Source: GCA-2731375 sp964590195 | Lineage (GTDB): Bacteria > Pseudomonadota > Alphaproteobacteria > GCA-2731375 | Assembly: GCA_964590195.1 (NCBI GenBank) | Contig: CAZPWJ010000053.1 | Span: forward strand, 1 to 31,877 | Length of the DNA: 31,877 nt | Direction: 5' to 3' | Part shown: positions 13,762-22,969 of the stretch, one piece after another | Layout: the number at the start of each line of letters is the position of its first letter | How positions within the stretch are numbered: position 1 is the first letter of the stretch | The notes under the pieces: model-generated | Seen by the model: the letters and a program-made list of their open reading frames with translations, nothing else | Told to the model about the DNA's origin: nothing | Database searches by the model: none | Position numbers and translations under genes: made by a program

Positions 13762-16700
13762 ATGTTAGGGGCTTGCCAGAGCCGCAAGGCTTATACACCC
13801 CGGAAAACGAGCACGAAAATTGCGGCGTTGGGTTCTTGGCCAATATCAAGAACCGCAAAAGCCATGAAATTATTCGTCAGGGGCTACAGATCCTGGTCAA
13901 TCTGGACCATCGGGGCGCGGTTGGCGCTGACCCGTTGGCCGGCGATGGCGCCGGCATCCTGCTGCAGATTCCCGACCGGCTGTTCCGCGAGGATTGCGCC
14001 AAGGATGCCGCTGGCAACAGCATCGAATTGCCCCCGGTCGGTGACTACGCCGTCGCCATGCTGTTTCTGCCCCGTCAGGCGGACACGGCAGCCAAATGCG
14101 CCGCCGCGATCGAACAGGTCACGGCCGACGAAGGACAGATCTGCCTGGGCTGGCGCGATGTGCCGGTGGACAATTCCTGCCTTGGCGAAAGCGTTAAGCC
14201 GGACGAGCCCCTGATCCGGCAATTCTTTATCGGCCGCGGTCCCAACACCAAGGATCAGGACGCCTTCGAGCGTAAGCTGTTTGTTATCCGCAAGCAGACC
14301 CATCGGGTGATCTGGAAAAGCGCGGCGGAGGCGGTCGACGCCTTTTACATCACCTCCCTATCCACCCGCACCATTGTCTATAAGGGCATGGTGCTATCGG
14401 GCAATCTGTCGAATTATTATCTCGACCTGCAAGACGAGCGGGCGGAATCCGCACTGGCATTGGTGCATCAACGTTTCTCGACCAATACCTTCCCATCATG
14501 GAGCCTGGCGCAGCCATTCCGTTATCTTTGCCATAATGGTGAAATCAACACCGTGCGCGGCAATATCAATTGGATGGCGGCGCGACGGCAGACCATGAGC
14601 TCGGCCGTATTGGGTGACGATCTGGACAAACTTTGGCCGCTGATCGGCGATGGCGCCTCGGACTCGGCGACATATGACAACGCCTTCGAATTGCTGGTGG
14701 CGGGCGGTTATTCCATGTCCCACGCCATGATGATGATGATCCCCGAGGCCTGGAACGATAACGCCCTGATGGATGCGGACCGGCGCGCGTTTTACGAATA
14801 CCATGCCGCCCTGATGGAGCCGTGGGATGGCCCCGCCGCCATCGCCTTTACCGATGGCAGGCAGATCGGCGCCACCCTGGACCGTAACGGCCTGCGCCCG
14901 GCACGTTATGTGGTGACCGACGATGATCTGGTGATCATGGGTTCGGAAGTCGGTGTGCTGGATGTGCCGGAGGAAAAGATCGTCCAGAAATGGCGCCTGC
15001 AACCGGGCAAGATGTTCCTGATCGACTTGGAAGAAGGCCGGATCATCGGCGACGAGGAGATTAAGGCCTCCCTGGCGCAGGCCAAGCCATATCAGAAATG
15101 GCTGGATGAGACGCAGATCCAGTTGGAAGATCTGCCCGATGAAGTCGGGCCCATGACGCCCGATGCCCGCACCCTGTTGGACCGCCAGCAGGCCTTTGGC
15201 TACACCCAGGAAGACACCAAATTTTTCCTCACGCCAATGGCCCTGACGGGACAGGACCCCATTGGCTCCATGGGCATGGATGTGCCCTTGGCGGTATTGT
15301 CGGACCGGCCCAAGCGGCTGTTCGACTATTTCAAGCAGTGTTTCGCCCAGGTTACCAACCCGCCGATCGATCCGATCCGGGAAGAGCTGGTAATGTCGCT
15401 GGTCTCGCTTATCGGGCCCCGTCCAAACCTGCTGGACCCCGACGATGCGGGTACGAAGAAGCGCCTGGAAGTACGGCAGCCAATCCTGACCAACATGGAT
15501 TTGGAACGGGTTCGCCGGATCGAGAACCAGGTCGGCCAGGTATTCCGCACCTATACTCTGGATATTACCTATCCGGCCTCCGAAGGCGCGGCTGGCATGA
15601 CGGAGGCATTGGATGCTCTTTGCCGGCATGCCGAGGAGGTCGTGAAGCGGCCCTATAACATTCTGATCCTTTCGGACCGGGGCATTGACGCCGACCGCGT
15701 TGCCATTCCCATCCTGCTTGCCACGGCAGCTGTGCATCATCACCTGATCCGCACGGGCCAGCGCACGGAAGTAGGCCTGGTGGTGGAGACGGGCGAGGCC
15801 CGGCGGGTGCACGATTTCTGCCTGCTGGCGGGTTACGGCGCCGAGGCGGTCAATCCTTATCTGGCTTTCGATACGTTGTCCGCCATGCGGCCAAAACTGC
15901 CCGAGGATCTGGAAGAGGAAGAACTGCACCGCCGCTATATCAAGGCGGTGGCCAAGGGTATCCTGAAGGTGATGTCCAAGATGGGCATCTCGACCTATCA
16001 ATCCTATTGCGGTGCGCAGATTTTCGACGCCGTTGGTTTGAGCCAAGAACTCCTTGACCGGCACTTCACGGGTACAAGATGCGCCATCGATGGCGTTGGC
16101 CTGCCGGAAATCGCCGAAGAGACCGTGCGCCGGCATCTGTTGGCCTTCAAGGACGTATTGCCTTACCGCGATACCTTGGACCCGGGCGGCGAGCTGGCCT
16201 ACCGGCAGCGGGGCGAGGAACACGCCTGGACGCCGGAAACCGTTGCCCTGTTGCAGCACGCGGTGCGCGCCGGTGACCGGGGCAAGTACCAGGCCTATGC
16301 CAGGGCCATGAACGAGCAGGACGAAAAGCTGAAATATCTGCGCGGCCTGTTTGAATTCAAGTTCGCCGAGCAGCCCCTTGATCTTAGCGAGGTGGAACCG
16401 GCCACGGAGATATTCAAACGCTTCGCCACGGGGGCCATGTCCTTTGGCTCGATCTCTTGGGAGGCCCATACCAACCTGGCCATCGCCATGAACCGTATCG
16501 GCGGCAAGTCGAACAGCGGCGAAGGCGGCGAGGAGGCCGAACGTTACCGGCCCCTGAAGAACGGCGACAGCATGCGTTCGGGCATTAAGCAGGTTGCCTC
16601 GGGCCGCTTTGGCGTGATGGCGGAATATCTGGTCAACGCATCCGATATCCAGATCAAAATGGCCCAGGGCGCCAAGCCCGGCGAGGGCGGACAATTACCC

Positions 16701-18443
16701 GGCCACAAGGTTGATGAATGGATCGCGCGGGTGCGCCATTCAACACCGGGTGTGGGCCTGATTTCACCGCCGCCCCATCACGATATTTATTCCATCGAGG
16801 ATCTGGCGCAGCTGATCCATGATCTGAAGAACGTCAACCCGGAGGCACGCATTTCGGTCAAGCTGGTGTCCGAACTGGGCGTAGGCACGGTTGCCGCCGG
16901 CGTCTCGAAGGCGCATGCGGACCATGTCACCATTTCGGGCTATGACGGCGGCACCGGCGCCTCGCCCATCACCTCGATCCAGAATGCCGGCAGTCCGTGG
17001 GAAATCGGTCTGGCGGAAACCCATCAGACCCTGGTGATGAACGGCCTGCGCGGCCGCATCGCGGTGCAGGTCGACGGCGGTCTGCGCACGGGCCGGGACG
17101 TGGTTATTGGCGCTCTGCTGGGCGCCGACGAATTTGGCATCGCCACCGCCGCCCTGATCGCGCAGGGCTGTATCATGATGCGCAAATGCCATCTGAACAC
17201 CTGCCCGGTCGGTGTCGCGACCCAGGATCCGGAACTGCGAAAACTGTTCCCGGGCCAGCCCGAACACGTCATCAACTACTTCACCTATATGGCCGAGGAA
17301 ATCCGCGAGCTGATGGCGAAGTTGGGCTTCCGCACCTTCGATGAAATGATCGGCCAGCGCGACCGTCTGGAAACCCGCAAGGCGGTGACCCATTGGAAGG
17401 CCAAGGGCCTTGATCTGGGCCCTTTGCTGCACATGCCTGAACCGGGCCCCGGCGTCGCCATCCGCAATTGCGAGGTGCAGAACCACGGCCTGGAAAAGGC
17501 CCTGGACAATCAGTTGATCGAACAGGCCGCGCCCGCCATCGAAAATGGCGAAACGGTCCGTATCGATGTGCCGATCAAGAACATCAACCGTACCGTCGGC
17601 GCCATGCTGTCGGGCCGGATCGCCCAGAAGCACGGCAATGCCGGCCTGGAAGACGGCGCCTTGCATGCCAAGTTCACAGGCAGTGCCGGGCAGAGCTTTG
17701 CCGCCTTCCTTAGCCATGGCGTAACTTTCGAATTGGAAGGCGATGCCAATGACTATGTGGGCAAGGGATTGTCGGGCGGCCGGGTGGTGATCTATCCGCC
17801 CAAGGTTTCCTCCATCACGCCGGAGGAAAATATCCTGATCGGCAATACGGTCCTGTATGGCGCGGTATCCGGCGAATGCTATTTCCGTGGTGTTGCCGGC
17901 GAACGTTTCGGCGTGCGCAATTCAGGCGTCACGGCGGTGGTTGAAGGCGTCGGCGATCATGGCTGCGAATACATGACTGGCGGCGTGGTCGTCGTGTTGG
18001 GCGCTACCGGCCGCAACTTTGCCGCCGGCATGAGCGGCGGCATCGCCTATGTTTTGAATGAAAGCAGCGACTTCCATCTGCGCTGCAACATGGCCATGGT
18101 CGAATTGGAACCGATCGCGGACGAGGATCAGGCCCTGGAGGATCTGGATCATCAGGGCGGCGACCTGGAAACTCATGGCCGGGTTGATCTGGTGCACGAC
18201 ATGACCCGTTATGACGCCCAGCGCCTGCATGGTCTGATCGAGAACCATTTGCGTTATACGGACAGCGACCGGGCACGCATGATTTTGGATAATTGGGACG
18301 AGTATCTGCCGCGTTTCGTCAAGGTGATGCCGGTGGATTACCGCCGCGCCTTGCAGGAAATGCAGGCCCAGGCACGGTCGGAAGCAGATCAAGGGGCCGA
18401 TCTAAACCGGGCTGGCGTCTCTGTCGCGGCAGGGGGAGAGTAA
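13758..18443 (+). CDS. gltB: Glutamate synthase (NADPH) large subunit
   Basis: A 1561-residue, full-length alpha subunit of glutamate synthase, which makes two glutamates from glutamine and 2-oxoglutarate and assimilates ammonia with glutamine synthetase. After a short propeptide, Cys22 (NENCGVGF) is the expected N-terminal nucleophile of the Ntn glutaminase domain. The central domain and the FMN domain follow (GYDGGTGASP, QVDGGLRTGRDV). Cys1138, Cys1144 and Cys1149 (GC-x5-C-x4-C, in KCHLNTCPVG) give the 3Fe-4S cluster motif. The C-terminal beta-helix domain has the repeated G-rich pattern (GDHGCEYMTGG). ATG 13758 has GGGAAG 7 bases upstream and overlaps a possible 47-codon leader frame. gltD follows after 5 bp. 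Confidence 0.98.
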   Translation: MNVRGLPEPQGLYTPENEHENCGVGFLANIKNRKSHEIIRQGLQILVNLDHRGAVGADPLAGDGAGILLQIPDRLFREDCAKDAAGNSIELPPVGDYAVAMLFLPRQADTAAKCAAAIEQVTADEGQICLGWRDVPVDNSCLGESVKPDEPLIRQFFIGRGPNTKDQDAFERKLFVIRKQTHRVIWKSAAEAVDAFYITSLSTRTIVYKGMVLSGNLSNYYLDLQDERAESALALVHQRFSTNTFPSWSLAQPFRYLCHNGEINTVRGNINWMAARRQTMSSAVLGDDLDKLWPLIGDGASDSATYDNAFELLVAGGYSMSHAMMMMIPEAWNDNALMDADRRAFYEYHAALMEPWDGPAAIAFTDGRQIGATLDRNGLRPARYVVTDDDLVIMGSEVGVLDVPEEKIVQKWRLQPGKMFLIDLEEGRIIGDEEIKASLAQAKPYQKWLDETQIQLEDLPDEVGPMTPDARTLLDRQQAFGYTQEDTKFFLTPMALTGQDPIGSMGMDVPLAVLSDRPKRLFDYFKQCFAQVTNPPIDPIREELVMSLVSLIGPRPNLLDPDDAGTKKRLEVRQPILTNMDLERVRRIENQVGQVFRTYTLDITYPASEGAAGMTEALDALCRHAEEVVKRPYNILILSDRGIDADRVAIPILLATAAVHHHLIRTGQRTEVGLVVETGEARRVHDFCLLAGYGAEAVNPYLAFDTLSAMRPKLPEDLEEEELHRRYIKAVAKGILKVMSKMGISTYQSYCGAQIFDAVGLSQELLDRHFTGTRCAIDGVGLPEIAEETVRRHLLAFKDVLPYRDTLDPGGELAYRQRGEEHAWTPETVALLQHAVRAGDRGKYQAYARAMNEQDEKLKYLRGLFEFKFAEQPLDLSEVEPATEIFKRFATGAMSFGSISWEAHTNLAIAMNRIGGKSNSGEGGEEAERYRPLKNGDSMRSGIKQVASGRFGVMAEYLVNASDIQIKMAQGAKPGEGGQLPGHKVDEWIARVRHSTPGVGLISPPPHHDIYSIEDLAQLIHDLKNVNPEARISVKLVSELGVGTVAAGVSKAHADHVTISGYDGGTGASPITSIQNAGSPWEIGLAETHQTLVMNGLRGRIAVQVDGGLRTGRDVVIGALLGADEFGIATAALIAQGCIMMRKCHLNTCPVGVATQDPELRKLFPGQPEHVINYFTYMAEEIRELMAKLGFRTFDEMIGQRDRLETRKAVTHWKAKGLDLGPLLHMPEPGPGVAIRNCEVQNHGLEKALDNQLIEQAAPAIENGETVRIDVPIKNINRTVGAMLSGRIAQKHGNAGLEDGALHAKFTGSAGQSFAAFLSHGVTFELEGDANDYVGKGLSGGRVVIYPPKVSSITPEENILIGNTVLYGAVSGECYFRGVAGERFGVRNSGVTAVVEGVGDHGCEYMTGGVVVVLGATGRNFAAGMSGGIAYVLNESSDFHLRCNMAMVELEPIADEDQALEDLDHQGGDLETHGRVDLVHDMTRYDAQRLHGLIENHLRYTDSDRARMILDNWDEYLPRFVKVMPVDYRRALQEMQAQARSEADQGADLNRAGVSVAAGGE

Positions 18444-18448
18444 AGAGT

Positions 18449-19900
18449 ATGGGTAAGCCTACTGGTTTCATGGAGATCGCGCGGCGCGACCACTCCTACG
18501 CGCCAACGGAACAGCGGCTGCATCATTATGATGAGTTTACCGTTCCCTTGTCCGAGCCCGATGTGCGCCAGCAGGGGGCCCGCTGCATGGATTGCGGCAT
18601 TCCCTATTGTCACAACGGCTGTCCGGTCAACAACATCATTCCGGAATGGAATGACATGGTCTATCAGGGCGAATGGCACACTGCCTTGCGGATTCTGCAA
18701 TCGACCAACAACTTCCCGGAATTCACCGGCCGCGTCTGCCCCGCGCCGTGCGAGGCCGCCTGCACCCTGAACATCACCGACCAGCCGGTGACCATTAAGA
18801 CGATCGAACTTTCGATCATCGAAAAGGGTTGGGACGAGGGTTGGATCGTGCCCCGTATCGCCAAGCACCGCACCGGCAAGACCGTCGCCGTGGTCGGTTC
18901 CGGCCCGGCCGGCATGGCCTGTGCCCAGCAATTGGCGCGCGCCGGCCACAGCGTGGTGTTGTACGAGAAAAACGCCCGGATCGGCGGCCTAATGCGCTAT
19001 GGCATTCCGGATTTCAAGCTGGAGAAGAAATTCATCGACCGGCGCATGGCGCAGATGCGGGCGGAAGGCGTGGAATTCCGCCCCAACAGCAACATCGGCG
19101 TAACCATTCCGATCGAGGAAATTCAGGAGAAATTCGACGCCGTGGTCCTTACCGGCGGCGCCGAGCATCCCCGCGACATGCCGGTGCCGGGGCGGGAGTT
19201 GGACGGTGTTCACTTCGCCATGGATTTCCTGACCCAGCAGAACCGCCGCCTGGCCGGAGAGCCCTTGTTCGCCAATGGTGAAACAGGCCCGGAACTCCTC
19301 GCCACGGGCAAGCATGTGGTGGTGATCGGCGGCGGCGATACCGGTTCGGACTGCGTCGGCACCTCCAATCGCCAGGGTGCGGCCTCCATCACACAATTGG
19401 AAATCATGCCGAAACCGCCCGCGCGGGAAGACAAGGCGCTGACCTGGCCCAACTGGCCCACCAAGCTGCGCACCTCGTCATCCCACGACGAGGGCTGCGA
19501 GCGGGACTGGTCGGTTCTGACGAAAAAGATCCGCGAAAAAAACGGCAAGACCGAGGCCCTGGAACTGGTCCGTGTCGCCTGGGATCAGGATGGCGGCGCC
19601 ATGACCATGAACGAGATCCCCGGCAGCGAATTCGAGCTAAAGGCGGACCTGGTCTTGCTTGCCATGGGCTTCGTGCATCCGACCAAAGAAGGCATGCTGG
19701 AGTCCCTTGGCGTGACGTTGGATGACAGGGGAAACGTCAAGGCCGATACCGAGGACTATAAAACCTCTATTCCCGGCGTCTATTCCGCCGGCGATATGCG
19801 CCGGGGCCAATCCCTGGTGGTCTGGGCCATCCGCGAGGGCCGGCAGTGCGCCCGCTCGGTGGATCAGGACTTGATGGGCAGCACCGTCCTGCCGCGATAG
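18449..19900 (+). CDS. gltD: Glutamate synthase (NADPH) small subunit
   Basis: A 483-residue beta subunit that passes electrons from NADPH through FAD to the large subunit. The N-terminal domain has two Cys sets for 4Fe-4S clusters (CMDCGIPYCHNGCPV and CPAPCEAAC). The FAD-binding motif is VAVVGSGPAGMACAQQLARA, and the NADPH-binding motif is HVVVIGGGDTGSDCVGTS. The end (GVYSAGDMRRGQSLVVWAIR) is the conserved FAD-contacting segment. The start at 18449 follows AGGGGGAGAG inside the gltB end. Length matches the family (about 480). It is co-transcribed with gltB. Confidence 0.98.
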   Translation: MGKPTGFMEIARRDHSYAPTEQRLHHYDEFTVPLSEPDVRQQGARCMDCGIPYCHNGCPVNNIIPEWNDMVYQGEWHTALRILQSTNNFPEFTGRVCPAPCEAACTLNITDQPVTIKTIELSIIEKGWDEGWIVPRIAKHRTGKTVAVVGSGPAGMACAQQLARAGHSVVLYEKNARIGGLMRYGIPDFKLEKKFIDRRMAQMRAEGVEFRPNSNIGVTIPIEEIQEKFDAVVLTGGAEHPRDMPVPGRELDGVHFAMDFLTQQNRRLAGEPLFANGETGPELLATGKHVVVIGGGDTGSDCVGTSNRQGAASITQLEIMPKPPAREDKALTWPNWPTKLRTSSSHDEGCERDWSVLTKKIREKNGKTEALELVRVAWDQDGGAMTMNEIPGSEFELKADLVLLAMGFVHPTKEGMLESLGVTLDDRGNVKADTEDYKTSIPGVYSAGDMRRGQSLVVWAIREGRQCARSVDQDLMGSTVLPR

Positions 19901-19903
19901 ATC

Positions 19904-20779
19904 TTGGCCACACCCGCCACACAATCCAATGTGTTTGGCGCGGCGCTCTGGATGATGGGCGCGGTGGTCTCGTTCTCCACCATGGCCGTGGCCGGCCGGG
20001 CGGTGTTCGAGGAGCTGGACGTCTATCAATTGATGTTTTACCGCAGCGCCATCGGGCTGACCCTGGTGGTGACCTATGCGGCCTGCACCCGTGGCGGCTT
20101 CACAAAATTTCGCACCCAGCGGATCAAGATGCATATCGTCCGCAACATGTCCCATCTGGTGGGGCAATTCGGCTGGTTCTTCGCCCTGGGACTTATTCCC
20201 CTGGCACAATTGTTCGCCCTGGAATTCACCACGCCCCTATGGGTCGCGGCCCTAGCGCCGCTGCTGCTGGGAGAGCGCCTGACAAAAATGCGCCTCATAG
20301 CCGTCAGCCTGGGCTTCGCCGGCGTCCTGATCGTATTGCGCCCGGGCCTGGAAGCCGTCAGCCTGGGTTCCATCGTGATGCTGATCGGCTCCGTCGGCTT
20401 CGCCGGCGCCATGATGGCAACCAAACGCCTGTCCACCACCGAACAGCCGGTGACCATTCTGTTCTACATGGCATTGGTGCAGACACCCGTGGGCCTGTTG
20501 CTGGCCTTTCACGATCTCAACTGGCCGTCCCCGGTGACGGGCCTGTGGCTGATCCTGGTGGCCGTCCTGGGATTTACTGCACATTTCTGTATCGTTCGCG
20601 CCGTCAGCCTGGCCGATGCCATTGTCGTCGCGCCCCTGGATTTCCTGCGCCTGCCCCTGATCGCCGTGGTCGGCGTGCTGCTCTATGGCGAGCCGTTGGA
20701 ATTATGGGTTTTCGTTGGCGGTGGCCTGGTTTTACTGGGCAACTACAGCAACCTGATGGCGGAGCGGAGAAAAGCCTAA
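19904..20779 (+). CDS. EamA/DMT-family permease
   Basis: A 291-residue membrane protein with about ten helices arranged as two EamA repeats (first half ending near VLIVLRPG, second starting near LGSIVMLIGS), typical of the drug/metabolite transporter superfamily. ATPLWVAALAPLLLGERL and VVGVLLYGEPLELW are the usual EamA helix-end motifs. It starts with TTG 3 bases after the gltD stop, with no strong ribosome site. An ATG about 16 codons in would cut into the first helix, so TTG is preferred. Placement after gltBD suggests readthrough from the same promoter, but a role in amino-acid export is only a guess. Confidence 0.9.
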   Translation: MATPATQSNVFGAALWMMGAVVSFSTMAVAGRAVFEELDVYQLMFYRSAIGLTLVVTYAACTRGGFTKFRTQRIKMHIVRNMSHLVGQFGWFFALGLIPLAQLFALEFTTPLWVAALAPLLLGERLTKMRLIAVSLGFAGVLIVLRPGLEAVSLGSIVMLIGSVGFAGAMMATKRLSTTEQPVTILFYMALVQTPVGLLLAFHDLNWPSPVTGLWLILVAVLGFTAHFCIVRAVSLADAIVVAPLDFLRLPLIAVVGVLLYGEPLELWVFVGGGLVLLGNYSNLMAERRKA

Positions 20780-20784
20780 CAGTC

Positions 20785-20811
20785 TGTCAGAGTGAGCGGG
20801 CCTGACATTTT
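20785..20811 (+). terminator. Weak intrinsic terminator candidate after EamA gene
   Basis: TGTCAG (20785-20790) pairs with CTGACA (20802-20807) around an 11-base loop, followed by four T. The stem is short, so efficiency is uncertain, but it is well placed between the gltBD-permease unit and the E1 genes. Confidence 0.35.
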
Positions 20812-20879
20812 CCTATCGGCGGACTCTTGAACATGGAAAGATAGTGGCGCTGCATATTTCAGCCGAGTAGGAGTGCGCC

Positions 20880-21830
20880 ATGGACGATCAGGAAAAACGC
20901 GATCTGCTACGCCGTATGTTGCTGATACGCCGCTTTGAGGAAGCCTGGGGCGAGGCCTATCACAACGAAGAAATCGAGGGCATCCCACCATCGCTAAGCA
21001 CCGGGCAGGAGGCGGTATCGGTTGGTGCCTGCGGCGCTCTGGAAGACGGCGATTTTGTCTTCACCACGCACCGGGGACAGGCGCCACAACTGGCCATGGG
21101 GTTAGAGCCTGCACGTGTCATGGCGGAGCTTTTCTGCAAGCGTGATGGCTACAACAAGGGTAAATCCTATCACGTCACCGATGTTGCGCGGGGCGTCATC
21201 GGCATGGGCGGCATTATCGGCGCCCAGGTGCCCGTGGCAGCCGGCATGGCCCTGGCCCGCAAGATGCGTGGGGAGAGCGGGCTGTCCCTGGCATTTTTTG
21301 GCGACGGCACGATCAACGAAGGCGTCGTTGCCGAAACGATGAACATGGCCGCGATCTGGCAACTGCCCTTCATCATGGTCTGCGAGAACAATGGCTATTG
21401 CATCTCTATGCCTGTTGCCAATTCCCTGGCCACGCCGACCATCGCGGAACGGGCCGGCGCCTTTGGCCTATCGACGGCGGTGGTCGATGGCAACGATGTG
21501 GAAGCTGTACACGATGCGGTGGCGGAGGCCGCGGCGCGGGCCCGTTCAGGTGGCGGCGCCACATTTATCGAGGCGCAAACCCTGCGGCTGGGCGGCCATC
21601 TGGCCCACGATCCCCAGCGTTATCGCGACCCCGACGAACTTGCAGCCGCCTGGGAAAACTGCCCCGTGGAACGCTACCGCCGGGTTCTGGCCGAGAGCGG
21701 CGCATTGAGCGGTCAGGCCTTTGACGATCTGGCGGCGGAGGTCGATGCGGAGATCAACGCCACCCTAAGCCATGCCCGGCAAAGCCCCCCGCCCGCCGCC
21801 GGCGAAGCTTTCGACGACCTGTGGGCATAG
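20880..21830 (+). CDS. 2-oxoacid/acetoin dehydrogenase E1 component, alpha subunit
   Basis: A 316-residue thiamine-diphosphate enzyme subunit. The ThDP motif starts at FFGDGTINEG (GDG at 141-143, Asn146) and ends at the NN of VCENNGYC. HRGQAPQLAMG and KGKSYHVTD are typical of the acetoin dehydrogenase / pyruvate dehydrogenase E1-alpha family. AGGAG lies 6 bases before ATG 20880. The beta subunit follows after 9 bp with the same ribosome-site layout. With the beta subunit it would decarboxylate a 2-oxo acid or cleave acetoin and pass the acyl group to a lipoylated E2, but no E2 or E3 gene is nearby. The exact substrate is unknown. Confidence 0.93.
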   Translation: MDDQEKRDLLRRMLLIRRFEEAWGEAYHNEEIEGIPPSLSTGQEAVSVGACGALEDGDFVFTTHRGQAPQLAMGLEPARVMAELFCKRDGYNKGKSYHVTDVARGVIGMGGIIGAQVPVAAGMALARKMRGESGLSLAFFGDGTINEGVVAETMNMAAIWQLPFIMVCENNGYCISMPVANSLATPTIAERAGAFGLSTAVVDGNDVEAVHDAVAEAAARARSGGGATFIEAQTLRLGGHLAHDPQRYRDPDELAAAWENCPVERYRRVLAESGALSGQAFDDLAAEVDAEINATLSHARQSPPPAAGEAFDDLWA

Positions 21831-21839
21831 GAGAGCGCC

Positions 21840-22874
21840 ATGTTTGACCGTAGACTATTCCGCCCCGGCGCCCGCCCCACGGCGGAGGAAAGCGCCCTGA
21901 CCTCTTTTCGCGGCGCCATCAACGAAGCCATGCGCGAGGAAATGAGCCGCGACGGCAATGTCTTTCAGATGGGCCAGGACATCGATCTGGCCCCGCCGTT
22001 CGGCGTCACCACCGGCCTGGCCAAACAGTTCGGCACCGAGCGCATCCGCGACGTGCCCTGTTCCGAGGCCGCCATGGTTGGCATGGCGGTCGGCGCGGCC
22101 ATAGCCGGCATGCGGCCGATCCTTGAATTCCAGTTTGGCGATTTCATTACCGTCGCGGTCGACCAGTTGACCCACCAGGGCGCCATGCTGCGTTACCTGA
22201 CCGGTGGCCAGGTCAAGGTGCCGATGGTCATCCGTCTGCCCTGCGGCGGCGGCCAGGGTACGGGCGCCCAGCACGCCCAGTCGCTCTATTCCTGGTTCGC
22301 GCACGCGCCGGGCATCAAGGTCGCCCTGCCGGCCACCGCGACGGAGGCCAAGGGCCTCATGCGGGCCGCCATTCGCGACGACAACCCGGTTCTATTTTAT
22401 GAGCACAAAGCCTTGTATCGCACCCGCTGGCCGGTCCCCGACGATTTCGCGGACGACGATTTCACCGTGCCTTTCGGCAAGGCCGCCGTGCGGCGCCAGG
22501 GCGACGACCTGACCATCGTCGCGACCCTGACCATGGTTCACCATGCCCTGACGGCGGCGGAGGAACTGGCCAAGGAGGGCATTTCGGTCGAGGTTATCGA
22601 TCCCCGCACACTGGTCCCCCTGGATAGGGAAACCATCATCGCATCGGCCCGCAAGACCGGGCGTCTGCTGGTGGCGGACGAGGCCTACATGAACTTCGGT
22701 ATTCATGGCGAGATTATCGCCTCGGTGACCGAAGCGGCCTTCGACGACCTGAAGACGGCGCCCAGACGGTTGGGCAACCCGAATGTCCCCATTCCGTTCG
22801 AGGAAGGCATGGAGCGGGCTGTACTACCGGGCGCGGCCGAAATAGCCGCCGCGGCACGTGATCTGGTGGCCTAG
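21840..22874 (+). CDS. 2-oxoacid/acetoin dehydrogenase E1 component, beta subunit
   Basis: A 344-residue subunit. DVPCSEAAMVGMAVGAA holds the Glu (Glu76) that activates ThDP in the E1-beta family. The N-terminal pyrimidine-binding domain (GQDIDL, EFQFGDFI) and the C-terminal transketolase-type domain (DDLTIVATLTMVHHAL, VEVIDPRTLVPLD, VADEAYMNFGIHGE) are both complete. AGGAG precedes ATG 21840. The end (NPNVPIPFEEGMERAVLPGA) resembles the usual PDH E1-beta C-terminus. It pairs with the alpha subunit 9 bp upstream. The gene is followed by a possible weak terminator. Confidence 0.94.
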   Translation: MFDRRLFRPGARPTAEESALTSFRGAINEAMREEMSRDGNVFQMGQDIDLAPPFGVTTGLAKQFGTERIRDVPCSEAAMVGMAVGAAIAGMRPILEFQFGDFITVAVDQLTHQGAMLRYLTGGQVKVPMVIRLPCGGGQGTGAQHAQSLYSWFAHAPGIKVALPATATEAKGLMRAAIRDDNPVLFYEHKALYRTRWPVPDDFADDDFTVPFGKAAVRRQGDDLTIVATLTMVHHALTAAEELAKEGISVEVIDPRTLVPLDRETIIASARKTGRLLVADEAYMNFGIHGEIIASVTEAAFDDLKTAPRRLGNPNVPIPFEEGMERAVLPGAAEIAAAARDLVA

Positions 22875-22929
22875 GATTTCGCGGCCTGGACAGTATTCGG
22901 GAGGCGGAAAAATGACGGTGCGCGTTCTA

Positions 22930-22954
22930 AAGTCGGGAACAGTGCCGATTTTTT
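22930..22954 (+). terminator. Weak intrinsic terminator candidate after E1 beta
   Basis: AAGTCGG (22930-22936) pairs with CCGATTT (22945-22951) with one G-U pair and an 8-base loop, and three further T follow. It is placed between the E1 pair and the DUF2182 gene. Confidence 0.35.
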
Positions 22955-22969
22955 GGGAGTTATTCGGAC

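Noticed and set aside
13533..13787. 84-codon minus-strand frame across the gltB start
   Set aside because: It starts inside gltB, has no ribosome site, and its product shows no domain; treated as chance.
14496..16694. Long open frame of 732 codons on the minus strand within gltB
   Set aside because: It lies entirely antisense to a full-length, well-conserved gltB; GC-rich codon usage on the plus strand leaves the opposite frame open. No ribosome site or domain was seen.
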